A stretch of 64,000 nucleotides of DNA from assembly GCF_028640845.1 (NCBI RefSeq), contig NC_080539.1, positions 371,115,733 to 371,179,732 on the forward strand. Reading direction: 5' to 3'. A model generated the notes under the pieces. That model saw only the letters and a list, made by a program, of their open reading frames with translations. It had not been told where the DNA came from and searched no databases. The DNA comes from Ahaetulla prasina (lineage: Eukaryota > Chordata > Lepidosauria > Squamata > Colubridae). This document shows, piece by piece, positions 39,619-50,245 of the stretch (position 1 is the first letter of the stretch; each line of letters begins with the position of its first letter). The translations under genes and the position numbers were made by a program.

Positions 39619-40200
39619 CAGGTACTTTCTGAGTTTGCCTGGTGGTTGGTTTTTTGTTTTTTGTTTTGTGGACGTTTCATGACCCAACTAAGTAACTTTA
39701 TCAGCGCTAGTAGGCAGCGCAGTTTGCTGTCAGTTTATATTCTAGTGTAGGGGTCTGCCACCTTAAACACTCCAAGAGCCATTTGGACCATTTTCCCACA
39801 GAAAAGAAAACACCGGGAGCCACAAAAACCCTTCCTGTGTCTATTTCTTGAGCGGCCACAAAACTAGGATACGTAGTTGAATTAAACATTCTGTTTTCTT
39901 TTGAAACTTTTCTTTTCTTGGATTTATTCATGGTTGGCCTCCCGGGGGTTGAAAAGCTCAATAAATCGTATGCCAGGGGGTTTCGCACATTGGCGGTTGT
40001 GACGCATATTTTGAGTGACAGGGAGCCGCAGCAGAGGGGTGAAAGAGCCACATGTGGCTCCAGAGCCCGAGGTTGCTGACCTCTGTTCTAGTGGTTCGCC
40101 CATCAGTGTTGCTGGCAGGTGGTCTTAGAGATTCTTCGGTTGGGCCAAAGTGCCGAAGAAGCCAACAGCAAACAGTCCAACCGAAGAATCCCCAGCAGGC
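39619..40200 (-). repeat. Type II Penelope-like terminal repeat, split by a hAT
   Basis: It contains the hammerhead-like core at 39671-39704 on the minus strand (CTGATAA, AGTTAC..., GTTGGGTCATGAAACGTC). GCAGTTTGCTGTCAGTTTAT and, after the hAT, CAGTGTTGCTGGCAGGTGG follow. AGATTCTTCGGTTGG and CCAACCGAAGAATC form an inverted pair at 40131-40190. Confidence 0.65.
39748..40085. mobile_element. hAT-type element (338 bp), TSD TTCTAGTG
   Basis: The ends TAGGGGTCTGCCACC and GAGGTTGCTGACCTCTG are imperfect inverted repeats. The 8-bp duplication TTCTAGTG is perfect (39740-39747 and 40086-40093). The interior has GAGAGCCATTTGG-like and GAGCCACATGTGGCTC palindromic segments. Confidence 0.93.
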
Positions 40201-40204
40201 AAGC

Positions 40205-40612
40205 CAGTAGAAGAGGGGTGTCAGATCCAAGGCCCAGGGGGTGCTTAGATCTGGCCCATGGGCCCACCCTGGCAACAGTGATGGACCGGCCCACGGTGCC
40301 TCTGTCAGCGAAAACGGAGCTCAGGAGGGCCTTGTGCAACCCACCCAGACTCCATTTTTGAACGCAACGGCCTCCTGCAGACTTCTGCCAACGAAAACGG
40401 AGATGGCATGGCCCTCGCGGGTTCCATTTTCAGCTTCGACAGCCTCCTGCAGCCCTCTGCCAGTGAAAATGGAGCCCGGGTGGGCCACATGCGGAGGCCA
40501 TCATGACTGCAGGAGGCCGTCATGGCCGAAAACGGGGCCTTGATGAGTGACGTTGAGCTGGCCACGCCTATCCTGGCCACAGTCCCCACGCCCCCCCCAG
40601 GTCAAACACAAT
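40205..40612. mobile_element. hAT-type element with degenerate about 70-bp internal repeats
   Basis: GGTGTCAGATCCAAGGCCC at the left and CCAGGTCAAACACA at the right look like worn termini. Between them GAAAACGGAGCTCAGGAGGG, GAAAACGGAGATGGCATGG and GAAAATGGAGCCCGGGTGGG recur with GCCTCCTGCAG spacers, showing three to four internal repeats. Confidence 0.55.
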
Positions 40613-42900
40613 GATGATGTTACCTGGTTTTGGATCATGAAATGTCTGCAAGAAAACAGGCCAGCTCAGAGACCACCAAGGACCCCACAGTCATTGTCCT
40701 CCTCCTCCTCCTCCTCCTCCTCTCCACAAACCCCACTCCCTTCTAGCACTGATGATGTTACCTAGTTGGGTCATGAAACATCTGCAAGAAAACAACCAAG
40801 CTCAGAGAACACCAAGGACCTCATAGTTCTCCTCCTCCTCCTCCTCCTCCTCCTCCTCCTCCTCCTCCTCCTCCTCCTCCTCCTTCTCCTTCTTCTTCTT
40901 CTTCTCCATCTCCTCCTCCTCCTCCTCCTCCTCCTCCTCCTCTCCACAAACCCCACTCCCTTCTAGCACTGATGATGTTATCTAGTTTGGTTAATGAAAC
41001 ATCTGCAAGAAAACAACCAAGCTCAGAGAGCACCAAGGACCCCACAGTCATTGTCCTCCTCCTCCTCCTCCTCCTCCTCCTCCTCTCCACAAACCCCACT
41101 CCCTTCTAGCACTGATGATGTTACCTAGTTGGGTCATGAAACATCTGCAAGAAAACAACCAAGCTCAGAGAACACCAAGGACCTCATATGTGGCTTTTCT
41201 CACGGCCAGCGGGCTCGCCACGAGATCGTCTGGCCAATCCGCACCGGACGGAGTGAGAACGAAGACGCGAGTTCAATTCTCCTCGGGTGAGCAAGCCCCG
41301 AGCTAGCCCGAGACAAACTCTTTTATTGTGTATAGGTAAAAATGGGTGGTTACAAAAGGTAAGCAGGGGAGGTTACATATTAGCATATATTCAACACGTG
41401 AACACGTGACTGCAAGCACATCCACAAGCCTATGATTTTGGGAGAAAGATCATGATTCTTGGGAGGAGTTTTACCATGAAGTGGTTCTTTGTTCTCTGCT
41501 TTTTGCCTACGTGGTACAGCAAACAGAAATACATCTTGAGACATCCTGACTACATACTAATAAATCTCATATAATTGTGTGTAGGAGCAAACTTCTTTTG
41601 AAGCTCTGTGAAGCTGACCTTATCAGAGAAGGAATGTTCTGTGGCTATCTCATAGGTGTTGCTACATTTACTGGCAAACATCTTTGTAACCTTGGCATCA
41701 AACAGATTTCTGCTTACATGATAACAATTAGCCAGACTTACCTATGCTGATATTTTTGCACATAAGCAATTTCTCAAAACTTGCTCATGCTTATATTTGC
41801 ATATAAGTAATTTCATAAACAGTTTCATAAAGGGGTTCATATGGCATAATATCGCAACACTCATAGTTCTCCTCCTCCTCCTCCTCCTCCTCCTCCTCCT
41901 CCTCCTCCTCCTCCTCCTCCTCCTCCTCCTCCTCCTCCTCCTCCTCTTCCTCTTCTTCTTCTTCTTCTTCTTCTTCTTCTTCTTCTTCTAAATCTCCATC
42001 TCCTCCTCCTCCTCCTCCTCCTCCTCCTCCTCTCTACAAACCCTACTCCCTTCTAGCACTGATGATGTTATCTAGTTTGGTTAATGAAACATCTGCAAGA
42101 AAACAACCAAGCTCAGAGAGCACCAAGGACCCCACAGTCATTGTCCTCCTCCTCCTCCTCCTCCTCCTCTCCACAAACCCCACTCCCTTCTAGCACTGAT
42201 GATGTTACCTAGTTGGGTCATGAAACATCTGCAAGAAAACAACCAAGCTCAGAGAACACCAAGGACCTCATAGTTCTCCTCCTCCTCCTCCTCCTCCTCC
42301 TCCTCCTCCTCCTCCTCTTCTTCTTCTTCTTCTTCTTCTTCTTCTTCTTCTTCTTCTTCTTCTTCTTCTCCATCTCCATCTCCTCCTCCTCCTCCTCCTC
42401 TCCGCAAACCCTCCTCCCTCCTAGCACTGATGATGTTACCTAGTTGGGTCATGAAACATCTGCAAGAAAACAACCAAGCTCAGAGAACACCAAGGACCTC
42501 ATAGTTCTCCTCCTCCTCCTCCTCCTCCTCCTCCTCCTCCTCCTCCTCCTCCTCCTCTTCTTCTTCTTCTTCTTCTTCTTCTTCTTCTTCTTCTTCTTCT
42601 TCTTCTTCTTCTTCTTCTTCTTCTTCTTCTTCTCCATCTCCATCTCCATCTCCTCCTCCTCCTCCTCCTCCTCTCCACAAACCCTACTCCCTTCTAGCAC
42701 TGATGATGTTACCTAGTTTGGTTCATGAAACATCTGCAAGAAAACAACCAAGCTCAGAGAGCACCAAGGACCCCCACTGTCGTCGTTGTCCTCCTCCTCT
42801 TGCCCACTCCCTCTAGCACTGATGATGTTACCTAGTTTGGTAAATGAAACGTCTGCAAGGAAACAACCAGGCTGAGAGAACACCAAGGATCCCATATACA
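40611..42900 (+). repeat. Tandem array of nine type II hammerhead-like units with (CTC)n/(CTT)n spacers
   Basis: Cores begin near 40611, 40749, 40969, 41112, 42059, 42196, 42427, 42700 and 42819. Each unit has CTTCTAGCACTGATGATGTT, ACCTAGTT(G/T)GGTCATGAAAC, TCTGCAAGAAAACAACCAAG and CTCAGAGA(A/G)CACCAAGGACC. A trinucleotide block (CTC, CTT, CATCTC) and CTCCACAAACC follow. All units have the same orientation. The microsatellites range from about 25 to 140 bases. An ERV-like LTR interrupts the array. Confidence 0.9.
41189..41869 (-). mobile_element. Solo ERV-like LTR (681 bp), TSD CTCATA
   Basis: It begins TGTGGCTTTTCTC and ends ATATCGCAACA on the plus strand. The perfect 6-bp duplication CTCATA flanks it (41183-41188 and 41870-41875). 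On the minus strand AATAAAAGAG (near 41318) followed by GTTTGTCTCGGGCTAGC looks like an R/U5 boundary, so the LTR points minus. No gag, pol or env is present. A 6-bp duplication is common for class II-like endogenous retroviruses, but the class is inferred. Confidence 0.85.
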
Positions 42901-42934
42901 GGATATATATATCAACAGCCAACTCCTATGACAC

Positions 42935-43210
42935 CAGTGATGGGTTTTAAAAAAAATTTCTACCAGCTCTGTGGGTGTGGCTTGGTGGGCGTGGCAGGGG
43001 AAGGACACTGTAAAATCTCCATTCCCACCCCACTGCTGGGGGAAGGTTACTGCAAAATCCCCATTTCTTCCCAATCAGCTGGGACTCGGGAGGCAGAGAA
43101 TAGACGGGGGTGGGGCCAGTCAGAATTTTTACTACCGGTTCTCCGAACTACTCAAAATTTCCACTACCGGTTCTCCATAACTGGTCAGAACCTGCTGAAA
43201 CCCACCTCTG
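42935..43210. mobile_element. hAT-type element (276 bp), TSD TAT(G/T)ACAC
   Basis: The ends CAGTGATGGGTTTTAAA and TGAAACCCACCTCTG are inverted repeats. The flanks TATGACAC (42927-42934) and TATTACAC (43211-43218) differ at one base. The interior shows GTGGGCGTGGCAGGGGAAGG, TACTGCAAAATCCCC and ACTACCGGTTCTCC, a good reference copy for the fragments at 918 and 8560. Confidence 0.92.
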
Positions 43211-43218
43211 TATTACAC

Positions 43219-43477
43219 CGTGCAGAAGACCTGACCTCCGTCCAAATGTCAGGGCTTTAAATCCTAATTTTAAAAAAAAAATAAAAATCTCTCCTTTTTT
43301 TCCAAGTCACTGCTTCCTTTCAAGGCCTGAATGACGGCTATAATATCTCACCCGTCTTTACAAAATGTTCTTTTTGGCTTGAGAATTGTCATTTCCCACT
43401 TTGCCAGCTTCAGCCCTTACAAAACTTCTCGGGAATTTGCTGAATCCGTTCTTTTCTCCGAAATCCACCAACGACTT
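43219..43477. other. Repeat remnant and unique sequence
   Basis: CAGGGCTTTAAATCCTAATTTT with the T-rich stretch that follows matches the Penelope-like flank near 53730. From about 43320 the DNA is unique, with no gene seen. Confidence 0.4.
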
Positions 43478-43558
43478 ACAGATACCATTATGGCTTACAA
43501 TAATTTGTTTAGTGACTGTTCAGAGTTACTGAACTGCGCTGAAAGAAAGTGATTTATG

Positions 43559-44107
43559 TGTGGTGACCCAGGCCCAAGTAGGTAGTAGGAAACTCAGTCC
43601 GTGAAAAAAGCAACCAAACTTTATTCGTACAGCTGAGAATTACTTCATTCCCCGCGTAGTTCAACTAAATTAAAACGAATTCTTCCCAACACAAATTCCT
43701 CAGTCCTATTGCAAACTTTGGTCCAATTAGGCAAACTGCCAAAAGCCTTTCTTGGCAAAAGTTCAGAAGACACCGATACAAAATAAATGCAAGAAGACGA
43801 AGCTATCAAAGTTGTTTTCCGGCAAAGCCCAAATGCCGTTGCTGGTCTTTTAAGCCTTATGGGAGGGGCCAGTCATCTCTTGGCCTTACTCCTGAGTTGT
43901 CCTCTTTGCTTGAGCTGCTCTTGCCTTCTGGCAGCTCTTCTCATACGTGCATTAGGAACAGGCTCCTCCTGTTCCTCTGCCTCACTACTATCAGGCTCTG
44001 GAGGCTCTGGAGTCCGCACGTCACTCCCCGATGGCCCTGGCCTCACCTCAGCCTCATCGCTGTCTGACTCCGTTGCCAGGTCCGCAGGCGGCTGGCGGAC
44101 CACAACA
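43559..44107 (-). mobile_element. Solo LTR, family A (549 bp)
   Basis: On the minus strand it begins TGTTGTGGTCCGCCAGC and ends GGGTCACCACA. The frame from base 2 is fully open for about 77 codons (VVVRQPPADLATES, then the acidic segment, then RMRRAARRQEQLKQRGQLRS) and stops at 43873-43875. AATAAAGTTTGG near 43620 is the polyadenylation signal. The flanks share only ATG clearly. Confidence 0.87.
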
Positions 44108-44128
44108 ATGTTTTTTCACATTGACAAC

Positions 44129-44343
44129 CAGTGGTGGTATTGAGCCAGTTCTTACTGATTCGGATGAACCAGTAGTGGGGATTGCAGCTGGTCCTGCCCA
44201 CCTGCCCACCCACCCCGGCATAAAGATGTCCTAATTGCCACGTGTTTGAGGCCGGACGCATGCGTGGAAGGCACATGTGTGCGTGGAGCAAGCGCGTGAG
44301 CGTTTGGCGAACCGGTGGTAAGAATATATGAAACCCACCACTG
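44129..44343. mobile_element. hAT-type element nested in element A
   Basis: The ends CAGTGGTGGTATTGAGCC and TATATGAAACCCACCACTG are imperfect inverted repeats. The flanks TTGACAAC and CTTATAAC both fit the element A site CTTACGAC. The interior has GCACATGTGTGCGTGG and ACCGGTGGTAAGAA. Confidence 0.8.
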
Positions 44344-44660
44344 CTTATAACGATTGCAGCATCCCCATGACCCGTATGATCAAAATTTGGCTGCTTGGCC
44401 ATTGACTCATAGTTATGACGGTTGCAGTGTCCCCAGGGTCATGGAGATCCCCTCTTGTGGTCTTCCCAGCCGGCTTCCGACAAGCAAAATCAGTGGGGGA
44501 GGCCAGGTTTCCTTAACGACCAGATGATTCCCTTATAACAACCTCCCTTAAACGTGGCAGGAAAGGTTGTAAAATGGGGCAGAATTCACTTAACAACTAT
44601 CTTGCTCAGCAACAGAAGCTTTGGGCTCAGTTGTGGGTCGTAGGTCGAGGGCGGCCTGTA

Positions 44661-45024
44661 TGTAAACAGACAGAAAAAACCCACATTACCTCTTTAACGG
44701 TGATAATGTTACGTAGTTCGGTCCTGAAACAGCTACAAGAAAACAACCAAACTTAGAAAGCGCAGTTCAACCCTGAGCGACAAATATCCCACACTGTCTG
44801 CTAAGCCCTGATGATGTTACCTAGCTGGGTCATACAATGTCTGCAAGAAAATGACTAAGCTCCAAGGAACACTCCCCCCACCCCGTCTACCTCCTCCCTC
44901 GCTCTACAAACCCCACTCCCTTCTAGATGACGTTACCTAGTTTGGTAATGAGATGTCTGCAAGAAAACAAGCAACCTCAGAAAGCACGTTTCGTTAATCC
45001 AAACTAGGTAACATCATCAAATAA
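44661..45024. repeat. Decayed type II hammerhead-like units
   Basis: Plus-strand cores near 44698, 44808 and 44928 (GGTGATAATGTTACG, CTGATGATGTTACC, GATGACGTTACC) have mutated GAAA boxes in two of three. A minus-strand core at about 44988-45020 contains CGTTTCGTTAATCC and AGGTAACATCATCAA. This part forms an inverted junction with the modules that follow. Confidence 0.7.

Positions 45025-45074
<50 letters not shown>
45025..45074. repeat. (TG)n microsatellite
   Basis: About 24 TG units are placed directly before the first inverted hammerhead module. Equivalent (TG)n runs separate the later modules. Confidence 0.97.
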
Positions 45075-45076
<2 letters not shown>

Positions 45077-45126
45077 GTCTTTGGTTATTCGGGTTTTCTC
45101 CCGCGTAAAATTGGAAGTGTCTTGGC

Positions 45127-45160
45127 GACGTTTCGACGAAGTCTCATTCGTCATCTTCAG
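45127..45160 (-). ncRNA. Hammerhead-like motif, type III, intact
   Basis: Minus strand: CTGAAGA, unpaired T, GACGAA, loop TGAGAC, TTCGTC, GAAACGTC. All six stem II pairs are perfect and the core is complete. The self-complementary ACGT again implies a dimeric stem III. Stem I is at most 2-3 pairs. Confidence 0.72.
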
Positions 45161-45211
45161 GCTTCAGCTTCGTGCTTCTGGGAGCAATGTGTGATTGCAG
45201 CTGTTTCTTCC

Positions 45212-45242
<31 letters not shown>

Positions 45243-45339
45243 TATTATTTTTTTTTTGCAACAAACAAACAAAAAGAAAATACATTATTACACCCTTGTG
45301 CTATACATAAAAGGAAGATTTGGGTCTTCGGATATATCC

Positions 45340-48300
45340 TCATGATTGCCAAAATCCACGTTCTCGAGGTACAGGTACTGAAGCGTCCAATGTTCCAAGC
45401 GCAAAGTCCACAAATGGTTTCCAAGTCTTCCAGAAAATATCTTCTTTATACACACCACTTCTAATTTTAATATCACATGTCATTTTATCATTTAAAGCTA
45501 ATTTCCACATTTCAGAATTCCACTCTTCTATTCTAAAAATCACATCTAGTTTCCAATATCTAGCTATTATAATTCTACCTATTATAATCATAATTCTAAT
45601 CAATTCTTTTTCATATTTTGTTAATTCTATTTCCTTAATTACCAACAATAATATAGTTTCCACTCTCAATGTTATTACTTTCCCCATCATTTCAAATATC
45701 ATTTTCTCCAATTGTTGCCAAAACTTTTAACCTTATCACAATTATACCACATATGTTCATAAGTCCCCAATTCCATCTCACATCTCCAACATTTTTACTA
45801 GTTTTTTATCCATTTGTGACAATCTTACTGGAGTCAAATACCATTTCAAACAACTTTATAATTGTGCTCTTTAATCCTTATAGATAAAGTTCTCATAATT
45901 CTACTCTTCCAATTCACATTCCAATCTGATTCTGGTATTTCAATATTAAGATCTTTTTCCCAATTTGTCCTCATCACTCTTTGTAATTTTTCATCAGAAT
46001 TTATAATCTTATAAACCCTACTAACGAGTCCCTTTAGCCCAATTTCATCTTTCATAATCCGAGATACTAAATATTCAAATTCAGTTTCACATCTATTTAT
46101 CGAATAATTTTCCTTTAGTTTTTTGTCCATTTTCTATCTGTATTTTTCAAACCAACTTAACCCTAATTTTTCAATAATTTCTTTATTCCTCCTTTCATTT
46201 CCATAACTTTTATCCAATCTTTAATAATTTCTATATTTTCCTCTTTAATCACTTCATTCGTTTTATATTATTTTTAATCGGCCAAATTCCAGTTGTCTCC
46301 CCAAAAGATTATATCCGAATTAAAATTTTAACAAATTTGTTCCACATTTTTACTTAATCCCTTTAACCAATAACTTCTACTTACACATTTTAAATTTGCT
46401 TTATCTAAAACCACCTTGATCCAAATTTCTCTATATCCCTTAACACTAAATCTCTCCAATAATTATCTTCACCTTTAAGTATTTTTACCACTATCCGGAT
46501 ACCATACGCACAGTAATAATTAAATAATTTGGGGATTCCTAATCCACCTTCCTTTTGATTTTGATACCACATTTTCTTCACTAATCTGGGTCTTTTGCCA
46601 CCATTGCAAAATTTATCCAGTTTTTCTGATATCCTTCAATATCTTTCTCTGTCAGATTTAGTGGTAGCATCTCGAATAAAAAGTTGAACTTGGGCAGCAA
46701 CATCATCTTACACATTGCAATTCTACCAAACCAAGACAACTTTAAAATTTTATATTTATCTATCTTCTTCTCAATTTCGTTAATCACCACATCATAATTA
46801 AGTTTTTTCAATTCTTTAACCTTAAGTGAAAGCACTATACCCAAATATTTCAATGTGTTTTAATCCTTATCCCAAATTGCTCTTGCATATTCTCAGACTC
46901 ATTACCATTACTATCCATCAATAATTCTGACTTTGACCAATTTACTTTCAATCCTGTCATTTCTTCAAATTCTATCAAATGCTTATATATCTTTTCAAAT
47001 CTTTCTCTACATTTTTCAAAATAATTAAAGTATCATCCATACAAATTTATCGAATAATTTTCCTTTAGTTTTTTGTCCATTTTCTATCTGTATTTTTCAA
47101 ACCAACTTAACCCTAATTTTTCAATAATTTCTTTATTCCTCCTTTCATTTCCATAACTTTTATCCAATCTTTAATAATTTCTATATTTTCCTCTTTAATC
47201 ACTTCATTACGTTTTATATTATTTTTAATCGGCCAAATTCAGTTGTCTCCCCAAAAGATTATATCCGAATTAAAATTTTAACAAATTTGTTCCACATTTT
47301 ACTTAATCCCTTTAACCAATAACTTCTACTTACACATTTTAAATTTGCTTTATCTAAAACCACCTTGATCCAAATTTCTCTATATCCCTTAACTCTAAAT
47401 CTCTCCAATAATTATCTTCACCTTTAAGTATTTTTACCACTATCCGGATACCATACGCACAGTAATAATTAAATAATTTGGGGGTTCCTAATCCCCCTTC
47501 CTTTTGATTTTGATACCACATTTTCTTCACTAATCTGGGTCTTTTGCCACCATTGCAAAATTTATCCAGTTTTTTCTGATATCCTTCAATATCTTTCTCT
47601 GTCAAATTTAGTGGTAGCATCTCGAATAAAAAGTTGAACTTGGGCAGCAACATCATCTTACACATTGCAATTCTACCAAACCAAGACAACTTTAAAATTT
47701 TATATTTATCTATCTTCTTCTCAATTTCGTTAATCACCACATCATAATTAAGTTTTTTCAATTCTTTAACCTTAAGTGAAAGCACTATACCCAAATATTT
47801 CAATGTGTTTTAATCCTTATCCCAAATTGCTCTTGCATATTCTCAGACTCATTACCATTACTATCCATCAATAATTCTGACTTTGACCAATTTACTTTCA
47901 ATCCTGTCATTTCTTCAAATTCTATCAAATGCTTATATATCTTTTCAAATCTTTCTCTACATTTTCAAAATAATTAAAGTATCATCCATACAAATTTATC
48001 TTATACCCTTATATCCTTCTAATTCTTCATCTTTTCTATCATTTTGTCAATATTTCCATAGCCAATAAAAATAATGTTGGGGACAGGGACATCCTTGTCT
48101 CGTACCAGCTTCTAATTTTATCTCTTCAGTTAATATTCCATTCACCTTCACTCTTGCACTGCTCTTTTGGTACAATTTTGAAATAACATGTATAAACTTA
48201 TTACCAAAGCCTAAAGCCTCCACAATTACTTTAATTGTTTCCCATTGTACAGAATCAAAAGCTTTAAAAATATCCAATGATACTATACCAATTTTATCAC

Positions 48301-50012
48301 CATTATATTCAGCTACATCTATAATATTTAATACTCTTCTAACAATATCACTCATGTATCTACCCTTCACAAAACCTACTTGATTATAACTTATATATCT
48401 ATCTATAAATCTATTTAATCTATTACTTATAATAGCAGTAAATATCTTTGCATCCTGATTAATTAAAGAAATGGGCCGATAGGACTCAATCCTTTCTAAA
48501 TCTTTATCTGGTTTAGGAATTAGGGATATCACCGTTCTATTCCATGACGAAGGTACTTTCCCACCATGTAATATTCCATTGAATAATTTTTGCAGTCTTG
48601 GTATTATTAATTCTTTAAATTCTTTATAAAACTCAACAGGTAATCCATCCTCACCTGGAGCTTTCCCTAATTTTAATTTTTGTATTATTCCATTAATCTC
48701 ATCTTGTGTTATATCTTCTTCCATCAATTCCTTATATGTTTGATCAATTTTCACCACATACTTTTCTAAATAGCTTTGCAATTTTCCCGATTAATTGGTT
48801 TCTTTGAATATAGATTCTGAAAAAAGTTTCTAACCACTTCACATTTCTCTAATTTTTTATAACATCTTATACCTCTATCATCTATCAAAACTCCAATTTC
48901 TCTCTTCTCTCTTTTATCTTTCGCCATCTTTGCCAATAATTTAGAATTTCTATTACTAAATTCAAAAATTCCTATTTAAAATCTCAAATTTCTTTTACTA
49001 ACTCTGTATCTTCTTCTATCATTTTATTTCTTAACATATTAAGCTCCTGAAGAATTTTTTTCTTTAGTAAGCAAAATTGATTTTCCAATTCTTTAATCTT
49101 ATTTTTATCTCTTTCCATTTTAATTTTTATAATTTTTATATTTCCTACTTGATAATTTGATACTCTCCCCTCTAAACACCGCTTTCATCGCATCCCAAAC
49201 AATTTCAAATTTAACCTCCCCGTTATCATTTAATCTCCAACTTTCCTCCAATTTTTTAAGTATCCATTTTTATCCTTTTCATTTTATACAATTTCTCGTC
49301 ATATCTCCAATAGCTTCTTTTTCTCAAAATTAAAATCTAAGTCCACCATAACTTCTGCATGATCAGAATCTTTAAATTCCCACATCTACCTTATCCACAT
49401 TATTCAACAAATCTTTAGAAAGAAAAATATAATCAATTCTAGAATATGTATTATATATCTTAGAAAAAAGTGTATACTCTCTCAATTCCTTTAACCTCTC
49501 TCCACACATCAACCACGCCGTTTCGAAGCATCCACATATTTAAAATCCCCATTTTATTTGCTCCTCCACAGCGGGTGGGATTAGTACTGTCTATTTTATC
49601 TCTGATTTAATTAAAATCCCCAGCCACAATTACTTTCCTACACTTTCATTCTCCAAAATTTTGTTATTTTTCAAGAAATTCTCTTTGTTTTCATTCGGTA
49701 AATATAAATTAACAAGTGTCACTTTTTCCTCATTAAGATTTCCAACAATTATTACATATCTTCCATCTTCATCCAAAATTACCTTATGTTTTCAAAGTAC
49801 ACCCTATCTGATATCAGTGTTGCAACTCCTCTAGCTTTTGAAGTTCCAAATGCTTTTCATATATTTGCATACCTTTTATATACATTCTATTTGAATCTTC
49901 AGATTTCTGATGGGTTTCTTGTAAAAATAAAATGTCTGGTAAATCCTTTTAATCTTAAACTCCAATCTTCTTCTTTTAATCTGATTCCTGTACCCTTCAC
50001 ATTCCATGACAT
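45340..50012 (-). pseudogene. L1 ORF2 (endonuclease and reverse transcriptase), frameshifted
   Basis: It starts at MSWNVKGTGI (ATG at 50012-50010), the usual L1 endonuclease opening. The endonuclease motif VIVAGDFN lies near 49605-49630. The RT domain is clearest at 48781-48047: FNGILHGGKVPSSW, SYRPISLINQDAKI, SNRLNRFIDRYI, QVGFVKGRYM and GIVSLDIFKAFDSV (the first catalytic Asp block), then EAGTRQGCP. The YxDD box near 47985 is broken by a one-base loss. The C-terminal part is present twice (46581-46853 and 47354-47803, both starting MKYLGIVLSLKVKELKK). It would not yield a working protein. Confidence 0.88.
46095..47993. repeat. 950-bp tandem duplication inside L1 ORF2
   Basis: Copy 1 (46095-47044) and copy 2 (47045-47993) align throughout at a 949-950 base offset. 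The break points share ATTTATC (46095, 47045 and about 47994). The copies differ by about ten changes, mostly one-base indels in homopolymers (for example AAATTCCAGTTG versus AAATTCAGTTG). Confidence 0.93.
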
Positions 50013-50245
50013 TATTTTATAACTCCCATTTAAAATATAAATTTTTAATCCTATCCCGCATCTTCCTTTCTGTGCCCACCACCCGACATTAAACTACCAT
50101 ATAAACAACAATAAGAAAACAGAAAAAACAAAACAAACAAACAATAAAATACAAACAATCTTCTTCCCCACATCCTCATCGGTTTCGCCTCTATAAAGAG
50201 AATGGGGAGAGGGACGTGCCAATGCCGGGCACTTCTTTCGGCTGT

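Larger units (their letters stand above)
43478..44660 (-). mobile_element. Element A (minus) with nested LTR and hAT
   Basis: The left part (GACTTACAGATACCATTATG to GTGATTTATG) and the right part (ATAACGATTGCAGCATCCCC to GGTCGAGGGCGGCCTG) belong to one element A. The LTR and then a hAT lie in its CACACTTACGAC region. Confidence 0.8.

Noticed and set aside
40611..42900. CRISPR-like repeat-spacer array
   Set aside because: Spacers are simple triplet repeats, units vary in length and decay independently, and the DNA is vertebrate; the repeated unit is a retroelement-derived hammerhead-like repeat.
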